A stretch of 64,000 nt of DNA from Pempheris klunzingeri (GCF_042242105.1 NC_092031.1:4238175-4302174), one strand, 5' to 3'. Shown: positions 1-12,899, counted from the first letter of the stretch. Notes: a model not told the origin generated them from the sequence alone. Numbers and translations: made by a program.

Positions 1-1017
1 CTTCTCCAGTGGCCTCACCTCCTCTTTCTGAAGCACATAAGAATTGTTATTGTTAGTATCACCACAGTTTGCACTCAAAGACGACCCCTTGTGTTACAGT
101 TATAAGAGTTCCACCGATTTTTGAAAGTGACACACGAACAGCGTCCCTATGGGCCAGAGGATTCTAATGTTATTCTGGATTATCCATTTCTTCTCATCCT
201 AATCACAAAAATCCCTGTTTACTTTGTTTTCTTTTCTGCAAAAGCAATGGTGGAGGGAGAAGTACTCGGGACTCTTCCGAGTATAAATACAGCAATCTAA
301 AAACACTCACAAATCAAAGTCCTGCATTAAAATAACGACTTATTGTATTGTCCCCAAATTATACTTAAGTAAGTAAAAGTAAAAGTAAAAGTACTGGTTG
401 TCCAGTAAAATGTCCTCTGAGAATGATTAATACATTACTATCTGTGTGTAAGCAGCATTTACTGCTGCAGCTGGTTGCGGTGGAGATAACCCTTCAAAGA
501 GTCACTTCACAGACCTGAGGGGTCATGAAATGAATACTGGGATAGAAAAGGGGAAAAAGAAGTTCTGCTACAAAAATCTGTTCTCACCTTTTGGACATTT
601 GTCTAACTTTTGCCTTTTTGTGAAATATCAGATACTTCTCAAACATGTCTCCAAACTCTTTGGTAAGACTGCTGACAAAGCAAATGGTTTAGAACCACTC
701 GTTTATTCCTGACAATGCATATTTTATTAGCTTATCCCATGTTTGTTTTTGTATATCTGTCCACTAAACGCAGAGGAGTAAAAAGTACAATATTTCCCTC
801 TGAAATGTAGTGGAGTATAAAGTACAAGTTAAGTACCTGACAATTTTACTGTACAGCACTTGAGTAAATCTACTTTGTTGCTCAGGTATCACAAATACTG
901 CCACAGTGTAGATATGCATGTCTACAGTTGATGTTTCACTGCGGCTGTACAGGGTGTCATTGGTTATCAGACTTGCCAGTCGTTTGCTCTGATGCCCGAG
1001 TGCGTTGCGGGTGTCAC
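1..1017. other. nbr1 intron and interspersed-repeat DNA
   Basis: No coding exon is recognisable here. The stretch follows the last nbr1 exon in the window (minus strand), so it is most simply an nbr1 intron. Positions 355-890 are repeat-derived. The open frames that cross it are run-ons from the nbr1 exon at 1018-1225. Confidence 0.6.
355..890. repeat. teleost interspersed repeat with AAGTAAAAGTACT-type motifs
   Basis: The left part has iterated AAGTAAAAGTA and a GTAAAATG block. The right part has GAGTAAAAAGTACAATATTT, TGTAGTGGAGTATAAAGTA and ACTTGAGTAAAT. This word order matches a repeat I know as very common in fish genomes. Related pieces lie at 12760-13030, 18780-19270 and 36190-36430. 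I cannot assign a formal family name. Confidence 0.6.
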
Positions 1018-4000
1018 CAGGGTCGACCACGATGCTGCACCAGACACGCGGGCCAAACTGACACCCGCAGTGCGCCAGCCGCCAGTGGGAGGTGTACGTC
1101 CCCTCCATCACAGGAGCGACAAAGGCCACACTGACCACTCCCACTTGTCCGGGCAGCAGCAAGGGGGCGGGCACCTCCCTCTTCTCCTCTGATGCCAGGC
1201 CGAGGTTTCCCCACATGAACACTAGCTGGGTGCACGCACACACATACACAAAACACAAAAATAGGAATACACATGCGAAAAAGCACAAAGACAAGAGCAT
1301 GCAACCAAAAGAAAAGTACATAAATAAATCACTCAAAATTAAAATGCACTCAAGTGAGGAACACACTCACGCACGCTCACACATTCAAACAATGACAAAG
1401 ACTTGAAAACTTAAATCACAACACAGATTCAACTGAATTTAAATAATAAACATCTGGGACAGAAAGGGCCTTAGTTGTTTTAGGCTGGGTAAGAAATCTT
1501 AGCTGGTGTTAGTGGATAAGAAGTAGGCAATGAACTGAGTGGGGACTCAGAGTGGAAGTGAAGCAGGGGGCAAAGAGAGAGTGGAGCCTGTCCTCTCGAA
1601 GGGTGGGAGGGGTACCTTAGTCTCTGAAGTCCAGCTGATAGTGCCTGAGTTCCTCATCTTCCAGTATTTGATGAACTTGGTCCCAGGCTCCAGACGGGTG
1701 CCGTCCGGCAGATTTTCATCCAGAAACAAGGCAGCCATAGTGGGCACCAAGGACGTGTGCGAGACCCCGGGACCCCTAGTTTCAAGTGTACAGAGCATTG
1801 TTGAAAATAGCCCTGGTTTCTTATTATACCCATCTCTTTTGTTCTCTACGAATCAAAAAAGCAGGACCCCAGATTTTTTTTTGCAGCTCAAAAGCAATTT
1901 TTCTTAGAAAATCTATGAAGCAGCAGCAGCAGCAGTTTTCACATTGAGGTAGTTCCAACATTTTCCACCACCCAGAGCAGCCAGCGATACACTCATACAG
2001 ACTAGATTACAAAGATGGCATATTTTGATTTCTTTTCTTGAAAAAAAAGACTTTATTGCATCCATGCTGGGTTCGAAGTACCCAGCACTGTCGGACGCCC
2101 TTCCGAGGTGGCGCTTACTCTGGACTGGAGGCCTGGGGATCAAGGACCGGGGCAGGGATGGGGCCTTGGGCTGGGGCTGGACCTGAGGGTGTTTCTGAGG
2201 CAGCAGGGGGGGGCAGGGCTGGGACCTGGGTGGACGCGGAGGCCATGTTTGTCAGGTTGGCTCTGCCTGAGGTAGAGGGCCCATTCCACTGTAGCCCCCT
2301 CTTCTCCAGTCTCAGTTTCTTCTTGATTTCCTTCACTTCAGCTCTTAGCTGCCTCCTTTCAGCTTTGAGGCGCTGTCGCTCGGCCTTGCGCACTGTCCTG
2401 TCTCCTCGCCTTGGGAACCTGGTTTGAAATGTCATCAGGAACACCTATTTGTTGACTATCAAAAGTTTATTTTCCAAGAACAAAACTCATTCACACTCAT
2501 ATTTTATTTACAGTAATCTAGCAGCTAAAACATTTTGCAATCCTGCTTTGCATCCATTTACATTTATGTTTTCCTCCATTAATGTAGAAGAAGTGATAGC
2601 AAAAAGGGCTAGCACTGTTGTAAGTAAGAATGTCTTTATGTTGCAAGAAGAGGGAAGATTTATCCTCGGGCTTGGGGGTTTACCTCAACTCTCCCGACAT
2701 TCCATGCTCAGGGATGGAGAGAGGTGTCTTGGTTCTCACAAGGTTGTGGCTGGGGTCATGGCTATGTCTGCACATCTCACACAGGATGCAGGACGGGCAC
2801 ACACTGGCAGAGAAGAAGCAAAAACAGCAATATAGATACTCCAGAGTAATCAAGTCAAAGAACAAGCTGATGAAGGCACAAAGGTCTAAAGGATCACTGA
2901 AAGTGTATGAGGCACGTTCGAAGCATCATCAGTCACCAACTGACTCATTATTTTCTGAATTTGTAACTTGTGTGCCATGCCAAATGAAATTCTGTGTTTG
3001 TAAGAGAACTCTTTCTCATATTCTCTATTTCTCATTATATGATATATTGTGTTAGAATGCTTACCTGCACTTGTACGCCCCTTCAGAGGTGAGCTTGTTG
3101 CAGCTGCTGCAGTTTGGGGTGTAGCCGAGGGACCCATTGGAGGTGGAGGGGCCGGGCCTGGGCCCTATAGGGCCGCCAGTGGCCCCGATGGCCTCATGAG
3201 GCCCATCAGATGATTTGTGGGTACAACACTGGCCAGAAAAGTCATTGCACATCCTTTCCACTACCTCTTTCACCACCTCATCTTTAAACTGTGACAAGAA
3301 GAGTTTAATTTATGTTAGTAGAAGCTAAATATGATAAATTGAGAGACGGCAATATTAGATATTAATATTACATGCATCGAGAATAACAGGTTAGAGGAGG
3401 AGTTATATAAATTACCTTCTCCATGTATGATCTGAACCACATGGGAGGTGGCTCATCTTCTGGTTTGTTCCCCTTGCTGTCCTTTACTGTCACCTGTATC
3501 AAAATACACCAGACTTGTTTAAAACCAGTTCAACTATCTTAAACATTTGAGTTGAGCTTGATTTAAATAGTTAAACACAAAATTTCATGCATTCAGCAGT
3601 AGTAAATCCCCACAATAACTGAAATGTGTCCATTATTTTATATTTCCAAAGTGTACAAGCAAAGAAAGACTGTAATCTGACCTTTAGATAAACACATTTG
3701 ATGCAACAACCACATCAGAACGTAAATTCACTGTAGCTCATTAATGCCAAAAACACATGTGAGAGTGAGCGGATCATTTGGTTCCTTACAGCTTCTCGCT
3801 CCGGGGTGACCTGTGTGCCTTTGTCCACCGTTTTGACCCTTGATGGATAAGGAGGAGCAGGACGCAGGTCCCCTTTCAGCTCCTTCACCTCCGTCTTCAG
3901 CGGGCCTCCACAGGCCTGCCCTTTCATCTTGTACACATTCATGTGCAACTGGTTCCCCTGCTTCTCTGCACTCTGTATGGATAATAAGCATGAAACACAT

Positions 4001-5215
4001 ACAGCAGGACAATGACATATCATAAGTCAACATACCGTGGCTACTTGTTTTCCTTTCTGTGTCCTTTACAAATACAACCATGTGAATGCTGCTACACTGG
4101 AACAACTACATATTTGTATGTGATATATCTTATGTCTTTAGTGCAGCCACATGGTACAACTATATTTTGCCATGTAATGAGAAGTATTTTCTTTTCTACT
4201 GACTGAATTCAACCGAAACTACCGTGTTCACTAAAATGTCCCACACTTTACATGATCTCTGCATGTTTCCCTCTGTAATGGCACTGATTTGTGTTATGTG
4301 CTGTGTCACTTAATCCTACAATTCTACAGAAACCAGCAGCGTCCCAGTACCTTGATGGCTTCTTCATATTCATCTGAAATAAGACAAATCAACGGTAAGT
4401 TACAAAGGTAATGACTTGTGCCCAACAAACATTTCTATATTCTGCAATTGTAGTTGTAACCTTGTCGAGGTCTTTATCCAAGTTCGGCTATTTTAAATAT
4501 CTGAGTTGAGCTTGATTTAAATAATTAGACATAAGCAGACTGGTTCCCCACATGGATTCAGTGAAAAAAGTATATCTCTCACCTTGACTGTTTATGCAAA
4601 TCTGAAATAAAGAGCGAGATCAGAATGAGTCAATGAACTTACGTCCATGTAAAAAAAAACACCACAACTCTACACACATGTAGATAAACTCCCTTACCTC
4701 CTCATTGTCCTCATCAAAGTATTTGACTTGAAAGTGGTTGATCCCAAAAGATGCTTTTATCTGAAATATCATTTAAAACAACTGAGCTCATATTCACAGC
4801 AAACACCATCTTCTTGCACCACAACTTTTCCCGTCACACGTGTTATGAAAACATCAATAATGGCACGTTGAGAAATACCTTCACAGCTAGCTACTGTGCA
4901 AAGCGCCTCGTAGCAGGCAAAGCACATCTCCCTTTCCCCCGGTGTTTTGAAACATGCTAGCTGGCTTAAAAATGCAAGTTATACACACGTTTTGTGGCAA
5001 CCGTACCGTCTGTCCTTCAGGTGGTCTATTGTTTACGTGGCTAGGCCATGTCTGGGCCTACTTTTCACCAAACTGCGCCAGCGTTTAGCCAACACGCTCT
5101 GCTAACAGCTTACCCAGGCTTCAACGGATTCCCACTCCAATTTGTCCAAATCCTGAGCGAGAAATCTCTTCACATTCCCCCGAAAATTGACTTTAATAGT
5201 AACAGGCAGCCCCAT
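1018..5215 (-). CDS. nbr1: NBR1 selective autophagy receptor, N-terminal two thirds (3' end off the left edge)
   Basis: Eleven coding exons (minus): 5114-5215, 4698-4760, 4583-4601, 4351-4373, 3790-3972, 3416-3493, 3065-3288, 2684-2803, 2119-2418, 1616-1775 and 1018-1225. All phases join, giving about 493 residues. The start is the ATG at 5215 (MGLPVTIKV). Exons 1-5 form a PB1 domain with an acidic cluster (YFDEDNEE). Exons 7-8 form a ZZ zinc finger (CSSC...YKCSVCPSC...CEMC...H). Exon 9 is a basic coiled coil followed by a Pro-rich linker. The last two exons carry the FW/Nbr1 domain (LDENLPDGT, FIKYWKMRNSG, FMWGNLGLAS, GTYTSHWRLAH, FGPRVWCSIVVDP). This order defines NBR1 rather than SQSTM1 or ILRUN. 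In the family the receptor links ubiquitinated cargo to Atg8 proteins; the LIR and UBA regions would lie left of position 1. It is head to head with psme3. Confidence 0.95.
3529..4532. repeat. pair of ~50-bp direct repeats in two nbr1 introns
   Basis: Copy 1 (3529-3578) and copy 2 (4483-4532) share the core GAGTTGAGCTTGATTTAAAT with similar flanks (TCAACTAT/TCGGCTAT before, TTAAACAC/TTAGACAT after). They are direct repeats in different introns about 950 bp apart, with unrelated sequence beyond. They could be two solo fragments of one mobile element or a local duplication. Confidence 0.6.
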
Positions 5216-5495
5216 GTCAGCCGTTTAGGAGTCTAAAATCGCTATCATTTGCGGTGACACCAGCCTATTTGATCCCTGTTGCCCTCGACTGTCTTTTCTT
5301 GTTTACATCGTCAGCTGCGTCTAGAAAAATACTGTGACGTTTCGCGCATGCGCAGTGAAAACCACCGCGTCCGTCGCATGCGAATGTCGTCATCTTTAAG
5401 CTCACAAAGTGTGGCTGACAGGTAATAAGCCACACGTTTACAAGTGAATTTAATGCTGTCGGGACAATCGCTCTTCGCCGATTTGATCACATAAG
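5216..5495. promoter_or_regulatory. bidirectional nbr1/psme3 promoter with NRF1 site
   Basis: Only 280 bp separate the divergent start codons. Positions 5343-5354 read CGCGCATGCGCA, a perfect match to the NRF1 consensus YGCGCAYGCGCR. A CRE-like TGACGT lies at 5335-5340. A second palindrome, TCGCATGCGA, lies at 5374-5383 and resembles an NRF1 half-site pair. No TATA box is evident. NRF1 sites are typical of TATA-less, often bidirectional housekeeping promoters; use of this one by both genes is inferred. Confidence 0.75.
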
Positions 5496-8400
5496 ATGTC
5501 TTCACTCCTCAAGGTGGACAATGAAATTAAAACTAAGGTATGCTTCGTCTTTTGGAACCCCTCGGTTAACGTTATACGACATGTTGTTGTTGCCATTGGC
5601 TTGCTAGCATGTTAGCCACGTTTTGTAGCCTGATGTGAGAGCTCTGATAAGGCCAGGCTAATAGCAGCTAGCAGCGGCTAACCGGCTTGTTTCCCGCCTG
5701 TTACAGTACACCTGTCAAACCTGCCAACAGGTGCGGTGTCACAGTGACGTTAAGCCACGCGAGGAGTGAAGGGAAGTTTATCTTACGGCGTTGTGTGTAT
5801 GTGTGTAAATAACGAGTTAATGATGGACGACCACATGCACAAAAGGGCCTCAGCTACCCAGTTAGCTAACTGAACAAACTGCCGTTGACATACCTGCGTC
5901 ATGTTACCCAATGTAGTAGCTTTTAACTCTTGTTCTCACTCACATTTATGTAGTCCACGGTGATAACTAAACAAACCCACTTTAAGTCAAATGAAACGTG
6001 AGCGTTTTTATTCCGCAGCCGGTCTGATCTTTGGATGTTTGTTTTTTTTTATGTGTGTTTGCAGGTTGATGCTTTCAGGGAACGTATCACTTCAGAAGTA
6101 AGTATCTTTTTAACATGTAAACAAACATGTATGTACAAACCCAGCTGTCAGAACTGTGTGGGTTTCAAACAAGACTCACTTAAAAGTCTCCATTTCTTTC
6201 AGGCAGAGGACCTAGTTGCAAATTTTTTTCCAAAGAAGTTGCTGGAACTCGATCATTTCCTTAAGGTCAGTTAAATGTCCATCCAACCAAATATATGTTG
6301 CATCATTTTACATCTGAAGGTGATGAATAGATTGAATTCTATATCATGGTTTATGTAGTCTTACACACTATATATTCCAAGACCTCGGTAAAAATGGTTT
6401 GGCAGAATATCTGACATTTACGCAGTCTCACGGTATATTTCATCACGGCACCCAGACCCTAATCTTGTGAAGTTACAGAGCATCATCTGTTTGTTTTTTA
6501 GGACCCAATCATAAACATCACTGAGCTGAAGGAGATACACTCTGAGATAAACCTGACGGTGCCAGACCCCATCCTGCTCTCGAACCTGCATGACGGACTA
6601 GAAGCGGTGAGGCTCCACTTTGGAGTTTAATTAAATCCTCATAATTGCAACCACTGTGTGCAGAGCAGAGGTGAGAATGTAGCCTGATCCTGTTGTGTCT
6701 GTATCGCAGCAAAATGCAAAAAAGCGAAAGCTCGAGGATGGAAGTGGGGAGGACTTGGGTGAGTACAAGAAATCTTTTCTTGATAAACATTATTTTAAGT
6801 TCCAGGATCGAGAATATTGATTTGAATGTTTTGATATGAGTGAACGTTTTGTTTGTCCTGCAAGATAAAAATGCAATTAAAAGACCTTTTACAGTTAATA
6901 TTACAGGGATGATTATATGACATCCCCTTTTCATGGTAACCATTTCCCTTTATTTGTTTGAAAGTTAATAATTTACTTTGCTGTCCATCTTTCACATGTC
7001 ACCCAGTGACTGGCACCAAGGTCTTTGTCATGCCCGGTGGGATGATGAAGAGCAACGCAAACCTTGTTGATCTCATTGAAAAGGTCAAACCAGAGATCAG
7101 GACACTCATAGAGAAATGTAACACAGTAAGTAATGTCACATGCCTTCACTTGGACCTCACTACTAATTGACTTGACTGAGAGCGTCCCAGATGTTGCATT
7201 CTCCTTTTTTCTTAGCAGTGTTCCTTTTCTTCTGCAGGTCAAAATGTGGGTTCAGCTGCTAATCCCCAGGATAGAGGATGGCAACAACTTCGGGGTGTCC
7301 ATCCAGGAGGAGACAGTAGCTGAACTCAGAACAGTTGAAGGGGAGGCGGCATCTTACCTCGACCAGATATCAAGGTTTGTAGAAGTCCTAACCATATCGT
7401 ACATAATCCACTATGAAGCTAGTAACACATCAGACTGCTTAGCTGCTACAGTTTTTTCTTTGTTTGTTTTGTTTACTTGTCTTTTATAATTTATTAGATT
7501 GGTTCTGTTTTCTTTACCTCTAGATACTACATCACAAGGGCAAAGCTGGTTTCTAAAATAGCAAAATATCCACACGTGGTAAGTGAATATTTCTTATATA
7601 TTCGAAGTGCAAAGGAGAGAATACAGCAGATATCAAAAATCTCTATAGATTATTCTGTTTTCATTTGGAGCACTGATGGATGGATGAAGCCTGACAATGC
7701 TTTGGATCTTTCACCCATTTGATATTCTCAGTCTGGAGCTAACAACATAAGATATTTATTCTCTGTACGTCTACTACACTGCCACTTTAGTTACAGCTGT
7801 TCTTCCTTTGGGGGGTTTAATGTTGATCTTTCACAGGTGATATATAAACTGATCACCGAAAAACTAAACTCCCATAGATCTGACGAGTCGCTGTGCATTT
7901 TAACACCACAGCAAATAGTCTCTGAGCAGTAACTTCATTAGACATGCAACAGGAGGACAACTAGTGGATCTGTTTCCAGTGCAGCCAGACAAACTCATGT
8001 TTTAATAATTAAGTCCATCATTAATTGGCCTTTTTCCATAATGCCATAATCTGATTTCCTATAAAATGTAGGTGTTTTCCACATCACACTCAAACATTTT
8101 TGAAAAAAATATTTGCTGTCAGTGCAAACATCCACATTGCAATTCCTGTGACTACGTGTAAAGTCTGGATTACATGCAGAATATTAACCCTTTAACCGTG
8201 TGGGGTACTTTATTAAAAAGAAAACACTTCATTTTATAATTTTTTTTTTTTTGTGTGGCCCTTTGATGTTCACTGTGACTGTGAGCCAATATATTTAAGT
8301 GAAGATGTAGATTGAATATTAATGCAGAATCATTTTTACTTTTTTATTTTCCATCAGGAGGACTACCGGCGCACAGTAACCGAGATTGATGAGAAGGAAT

Positions 8401-8657
8401 ACATCAGTCTGAAGATCATAGTTTCGGAGCTTCGAAATCAATATGTATGTATCATCTTCTCTTCCAACCATCCATTAATGTTTAGTTTATTCCAACATAC
8501 AACTGACTAAATAATGGAAGTACTTTTTTTGTATTTTCCACCTGATCGAGTTGTCTTTTTGTTTTTCCCTGTAAAGGTAACGTTACACGACATGATCCTG
8601 AAGAACATTGAGAAGATCAAGCGGCCTCGAAGCAGTAATACCGACGCATTGTACTGA
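5496..8657 (+). CDS. psme3: proteasome activator complex subunit 3 (PA28-gamma / REG-gamma)
   Basis: Complete gene of ten coding exons: 5496-5537, 6065-6097, 6203-6265, 6502-6606, 6710-6758, 7007-7125, 7238-7374, 7524-7578, 8358-8444 and 8577-8657. Together they give 771 bp, 256 aa, close to the family's ~254 aa. The protein begins MSSLLKVDNEIKTK and ends RPRSSNTDALY. A basic stretch (AKKRKLED) in the variable loop fits the nuclear signal region of PA28-gamma. The activation-loop and C-terminal half is almost unchanged from mammals (VKMWVQLLIPRIEDGNNFG, ITRAKLVSKIAKYPHVEDYR). In the family, homoheptamers cap the 20S proteasome in the nucleus and promote ubiquitin-independent degradation. The gene shares a promoter with nbr1. 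PSME1 and PSME2 are excluded by the sequence of the homologue-specific insert and the tail. Confidence 0.97.
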
Positions 8658-8970
8658 TGTTCATCCAGCCATCTCAGCCTCCATCTCCCACCTCCGCCCC
8701 CGTCCCCCCTGCCATGCCCGTTGAGCTACAGTAGCCTGGCCCTAGTTCCACAGGACTACAACTAGACATTCACCTATTCCAGTTCAATCAGTACAACACA
8801 GTACAAAGACATAGCTTCCATAGACGGACACGACGCACATGGTTTTGTTTTAAATGTAAAATATTTTTCTTGTTTTAAAACCTTTGAAGACATAAATCTC
8901 TCCTAAACTCGGGAGATAGATCATAGACAACAAAAAGCGCTATGTATTTTTTAATTTTAATTAAACATTT
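8658..8970 (+). other. psme3 3' UTR with ATTAAA poly(A) signal
   Basis: The AT-rich trailer after the psme3 stop contains a variant polyadenylation hexamer ATTAAA at 8960-8965. This is the first plausible signal after the stop; the true end is not shown by sequence alone. Confidence 0.5.
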
Positions 8971-11755
8971 TGTCCTCAAAACTTTGTGAAATTGCTTCAT
9001 TTATAGTTAAAAATAATTCAGCACAGAGTGGTTTGCTTCATACTCATCGCCTCACTAAATGTCTTATATTAGACTCGTACTACATCTGGAGGAAGGTCGT
9101 TTATAAGAGACGTAACCCAAAGAAAGCTGTTTTATTTCTGAATTTATTCCTGACTGTTATACTTATAATTTTATATATAAAGCAGGAACCTTCATTAGTC
9201 ACCAAAGCATCTTTTGTGTTTAGGCATTGATTGATTATTATACAATTGATAAGATAAGAATCTTTTTTTACTTGTTGGATTTCAGAGAAAGGTTGATGAG
9301 TTTTTTTTCAAGATGTACACACATCAAATGGTTTGTGTTATATGATAAGATACCTATTTATAGGGCAGAGGGAAGCATTGGGTAGCCATGTTCCCTCTTG
9401 ACCTGCAGGTGTCGCTGTGGCAGCTACTACATCTACCACTTCTGTACATTGAAGTTAAAACAGGTGGACTGAAAGGAAAACACAACAAGCACTCCACTCA
9501 CTTACAAAATGAAAGTAATGTAATTGTTAGGACATGCAGACTTATATGATTATTTCTGAATAGAGAATTCTTTGTATTATGTGCAGCTGAACAAAAAATA
9601 TTAATTAATAATTAATTTATAAAGACTCAAATTAAGGAGATGTTTCAATTGTTCAACAGATACCCAGAAAATGTGATTAAAGCTGAGTGCAGTGACTGTC
9701 AGTGCCTCCATCATGGTCTTCAGTTACGACTGTCAAGGAACTCTGTTTACACAATATAGAGGTTTGACTGTTTGCATTCTGTTTTAGGAACATGGTTGAT
9801 TACCAGTGAGTACATTTACTCAAGTACCTTTCACCACCTCTGCATGTTTTTCAGGTTTGTATAGAACTTCAGTTTTTCTTTATTGCATTGTACTTCTATT
9901 ATTGTGGAAGGTTTGACTATAAACAGTACTGCGCTTCCCACTGGTTTAAACCTTTTTGAAACACTGTGTGTGTTTCTGTGTAGTTTTTTTAATATTACAA
10001 ATCTATTTGGGTGGACAGTCTGAATAAACTCTGTGACATACTGTCTTAGACTGAATGTTGTTTCTACTCTTGAGACAGTCGTGGTTATGTTAGATGTGTT
10101 CATCATAAAAGGGAAAAACTACCAGTTTTAGCTGAATGTCGTAAATATAAACTGATGTTAACAGCACGGCGTTGCTCAACGTTTCTGATGCAGTCGTAGT
10201 GTCTGTTTCTGCTGACTTCCCCTTGTCTGTAGTCTGCCCATATAGAGCAACACCATATAGATATGGCTTCATGAGATAACCACAGGAAAAGGGTTACGAG
10301 ATCCCTGACAGATAAGATAGTTGCAAAGGAGACTTGCGATTTGCAGGTGGGAAATGCCACACGGCCACGGTTATTATGTCATGTGTCACATATTATGTCA
10401 CATTTCCTCAGACTGTCTACTGTGTTGTGTACAATTAGGATTAATCATGTTAATCCTGAATGAAAAATATGATAAAAGCTACACGTAAAAACATTTTTAA
10501 CATCATTTTTATGTTTGGAAAAGTTCCTATTATGATCACCAACCGTAGGTCATCATTTTTCCAACTATTTTTATCATTACAAAGATAATTGCATTCAGCT
10601 GCAAACTGCAGAATAGTTTTACAACGCAATTAGTAAAGTTGCAGATGTGTGTCTGTCTCTGCAGCCCTGCTCAGTATAATATGTCCTTTGATATGTCGCC
10701 TGAGCAATGTACCAGTTTTAGAACCTCATGGGACACACGTGTTGTCAGTAAGGCATCCTGCCCCTTGACCCTCCATGTCTCTTTTGAAAGCTCATGGCTG
10801 TGTTGAAAGGCGGTGTCACTATGTGGGACTGCCGAGTGAAGGGATCGTGCTCTGGTTAATATTTAATAGTTGTTCCTGCCAGAAAATTAATCAGTCTGAG
10901 ACATTCTGAGAAAAGCAATACAGGGAGCATGGCACGACTAAAATAAGCACAACTCTTTGTAGAAAGCAAATGATTATAAAAACTGTTTTTATTTAAATTG
11001 CTAACAATGTTTTCCTTCGTCATTTGTATAAAAAAATCTTTTTTTTTTTTACGTGCGTATGCTCGTGCTGACATGGAGTCTGCAGTGAGCACAGAGCTTT
11101 TTCTTCTGAGAGAAAATACAGCTGTCCTGACAAAAACAAACAGCCATACTTTGGTTCCCAGAGGCTTGTTGATACCAAATTAATGTCTGTGCGTTAAGTA
11201 TGAAGCCTGAGCCAAGAGGCAGTTAGCCTAGCTTAGCATAAACGCTGGAAACAGGGAGAAACAGCGAGCCTGGCTCTGTCCAAAGGCTACAAAATCTGCC
11301 TAGTAGTTCCTCTAACTAATGTGTTGTATCTTCGTGGTTTGATTTTTACCAAAACACTTCATGGGTTTTACCATGAAGTTGCCAGGCAGACTTGAGGAGC
11401 TCAGTGCTCCTGGTCAAAACCCCATGTTAAACCACAAGTCGACATTTTAAACATTGAAACAAAGCCAGGCTGGCTGTTTCCCTGTTAAGCTAAGATAACC
11501 GTGTGCTTGCTGAAGCTTCAGATTTAGAGTGGGACCAGTCTTATCATGTAGGCCCAACTCTCAGCAAGAAAGTGAATATTTCCCAAAATGTTGAACTACA
11601 GTACATATTCCTCAAAGGAACTGACATTCAGGCCAGCACAATAACTTCAGGGACATTGTCCTAAAATTTTTCTTGTGTTTTAAACACGACAACAAACGAT
11701 GTAAGTATAGAAAATTAAAGTAATAATTGAGTTTGAACTACAAGTTGGAGCTGAA
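8971..11755. other. psme3-g6pc intergenic region
   Basis: No gene is recognised. AT-rich unique-looking DNA fills 8971-11190 and a repeat fills 11195-11530. A CTCF-like match (CCTGCAGGTGTCGC, 9402-9415) is weak. The remaining open frames are short and show no family features. Confidence 0.6.
11195..11530. repeat. teleost repeat of the AGCTTAGCATAAA...CTGGAAACAGGG type
   Basis: The block contains TAGCTTAGCATAAACGCTGG, AACAGGGAGAAACAGCGAGC and CTGGCTCTGTCCAAAGG in the order of a repeat found throughout teleost genomes. Further copies in this window lie at 23040-23480, 39830-40060 and 61410-61560. No coding capacity is visible. Confidence 0.65.
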
Positions 11756-12860
11756 TCACAAGTTCTTGTCTTGTCTCTCTCCCTTGCAAATCCAGCAGAG
11801 AGCCCAGGGAACCACAGTGGTTGGGATTAAAAGTGCAACTGCATTTTTGCCAAAAGACAGGAAATAGAAAGTCATATGATTTTCAGAAGAAAATGTCCAT
11901 CCATCCAAGAGCTGAAGCAGAAATAAGGAGACAATAATACATCCCATCCTGAAACTGGTGCTTGTTTTCTTCCTCTTGGTCTCGGTGTAGAGGGGCGAGT
12001 GCAGGCCCAGGCCCAGGCCAAACAGGGCGCCCATGTTACGCAGCAGGCTGGCAAAGGGCGTGCTGTCCAGGTGGACCCACTCCGCCCTCACGCACCACTT
12101 CTGGGCTTTCTCCAGGGTCCACAGCAGGTCCACGCCCACAGCTTTGAGCAGGAGGTAGAAGCCAGCAGCGAAGGAGGTCAGGAAGAGGGTCATGTAGAAG
12201 TATTTCTTCATGCTGGCGTTGTAGATCCATTTCTCCCTCGAGACAACTTCAGCTACAAGTACACCTGACCCGAAAACAAAGAATCCATCAAACAGTGGCA
12301 GCCAGTGTGGGCCAGTAGAGCTACTGCATATGCTTGAATTATGTGGGTTGACTAACCTGTTATGACTCCAGCAACAACCTGGTGTGGGAAGTGGGCTGCC
12401 ATGTAGACCCTGGACATGCAGACCACCAGCTCTACCGCACCCATCAGCATCCACAGGCCTAGCTGCAAGAATCTGACAGAGTGTGAATACTGAGCATGAG
12501 AGCACAGGGCCCCGAGGTTTACAGAAAAATAACCACATGCGCCACAGACTCACTTGTAGAGCAGGGGGGGGCATCGCTTCTCCGTTGCAATAGAGAGTAG
12601 CGCTGTTACCATCACATACCAGACTCCAGCTGCACCCATAGCATGACCAGAAGGGCTTCCTGCAAACAGACTTAGGTTTGATCTCATTTTTAATCAACTA
12701 CAGCTCAGAGATGCAATTCTAAATCAATGAATAAGTGAATATAGCCTGGTAAAGTACCCTGGGACTACATGTTATATCATTAGGTTATTGTTAAAGTAGG
12801 GTTTTACTGCTGCAGCTGATTGGTGGTGCTATTATGTAACAAATTTATATATAATATATA

Positions 12861-12899
<39 letters not shown>

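Noticed and set aside
764-1366. A 200-codon minus-strand frame as a separate gene
   Set aside because: Its middle is the nbr1 FW-domain exon (1018-1225); both ends are intron read-through.
7579-8357. An intronic C/D-box snoRNA in psme3
   Set aside because: A TGATGG-like word is present, but no matching C, D and terminal stem set could be found.
11756-12697. A 313-codon open frame spanning g6pc exons 3-5 and two introns
   Set aside because: Exon 5 is in the true frame, but exons 3 and 4 are read out of frame. The five-exon model restores SGHAMG and [11 protein letters not shown].
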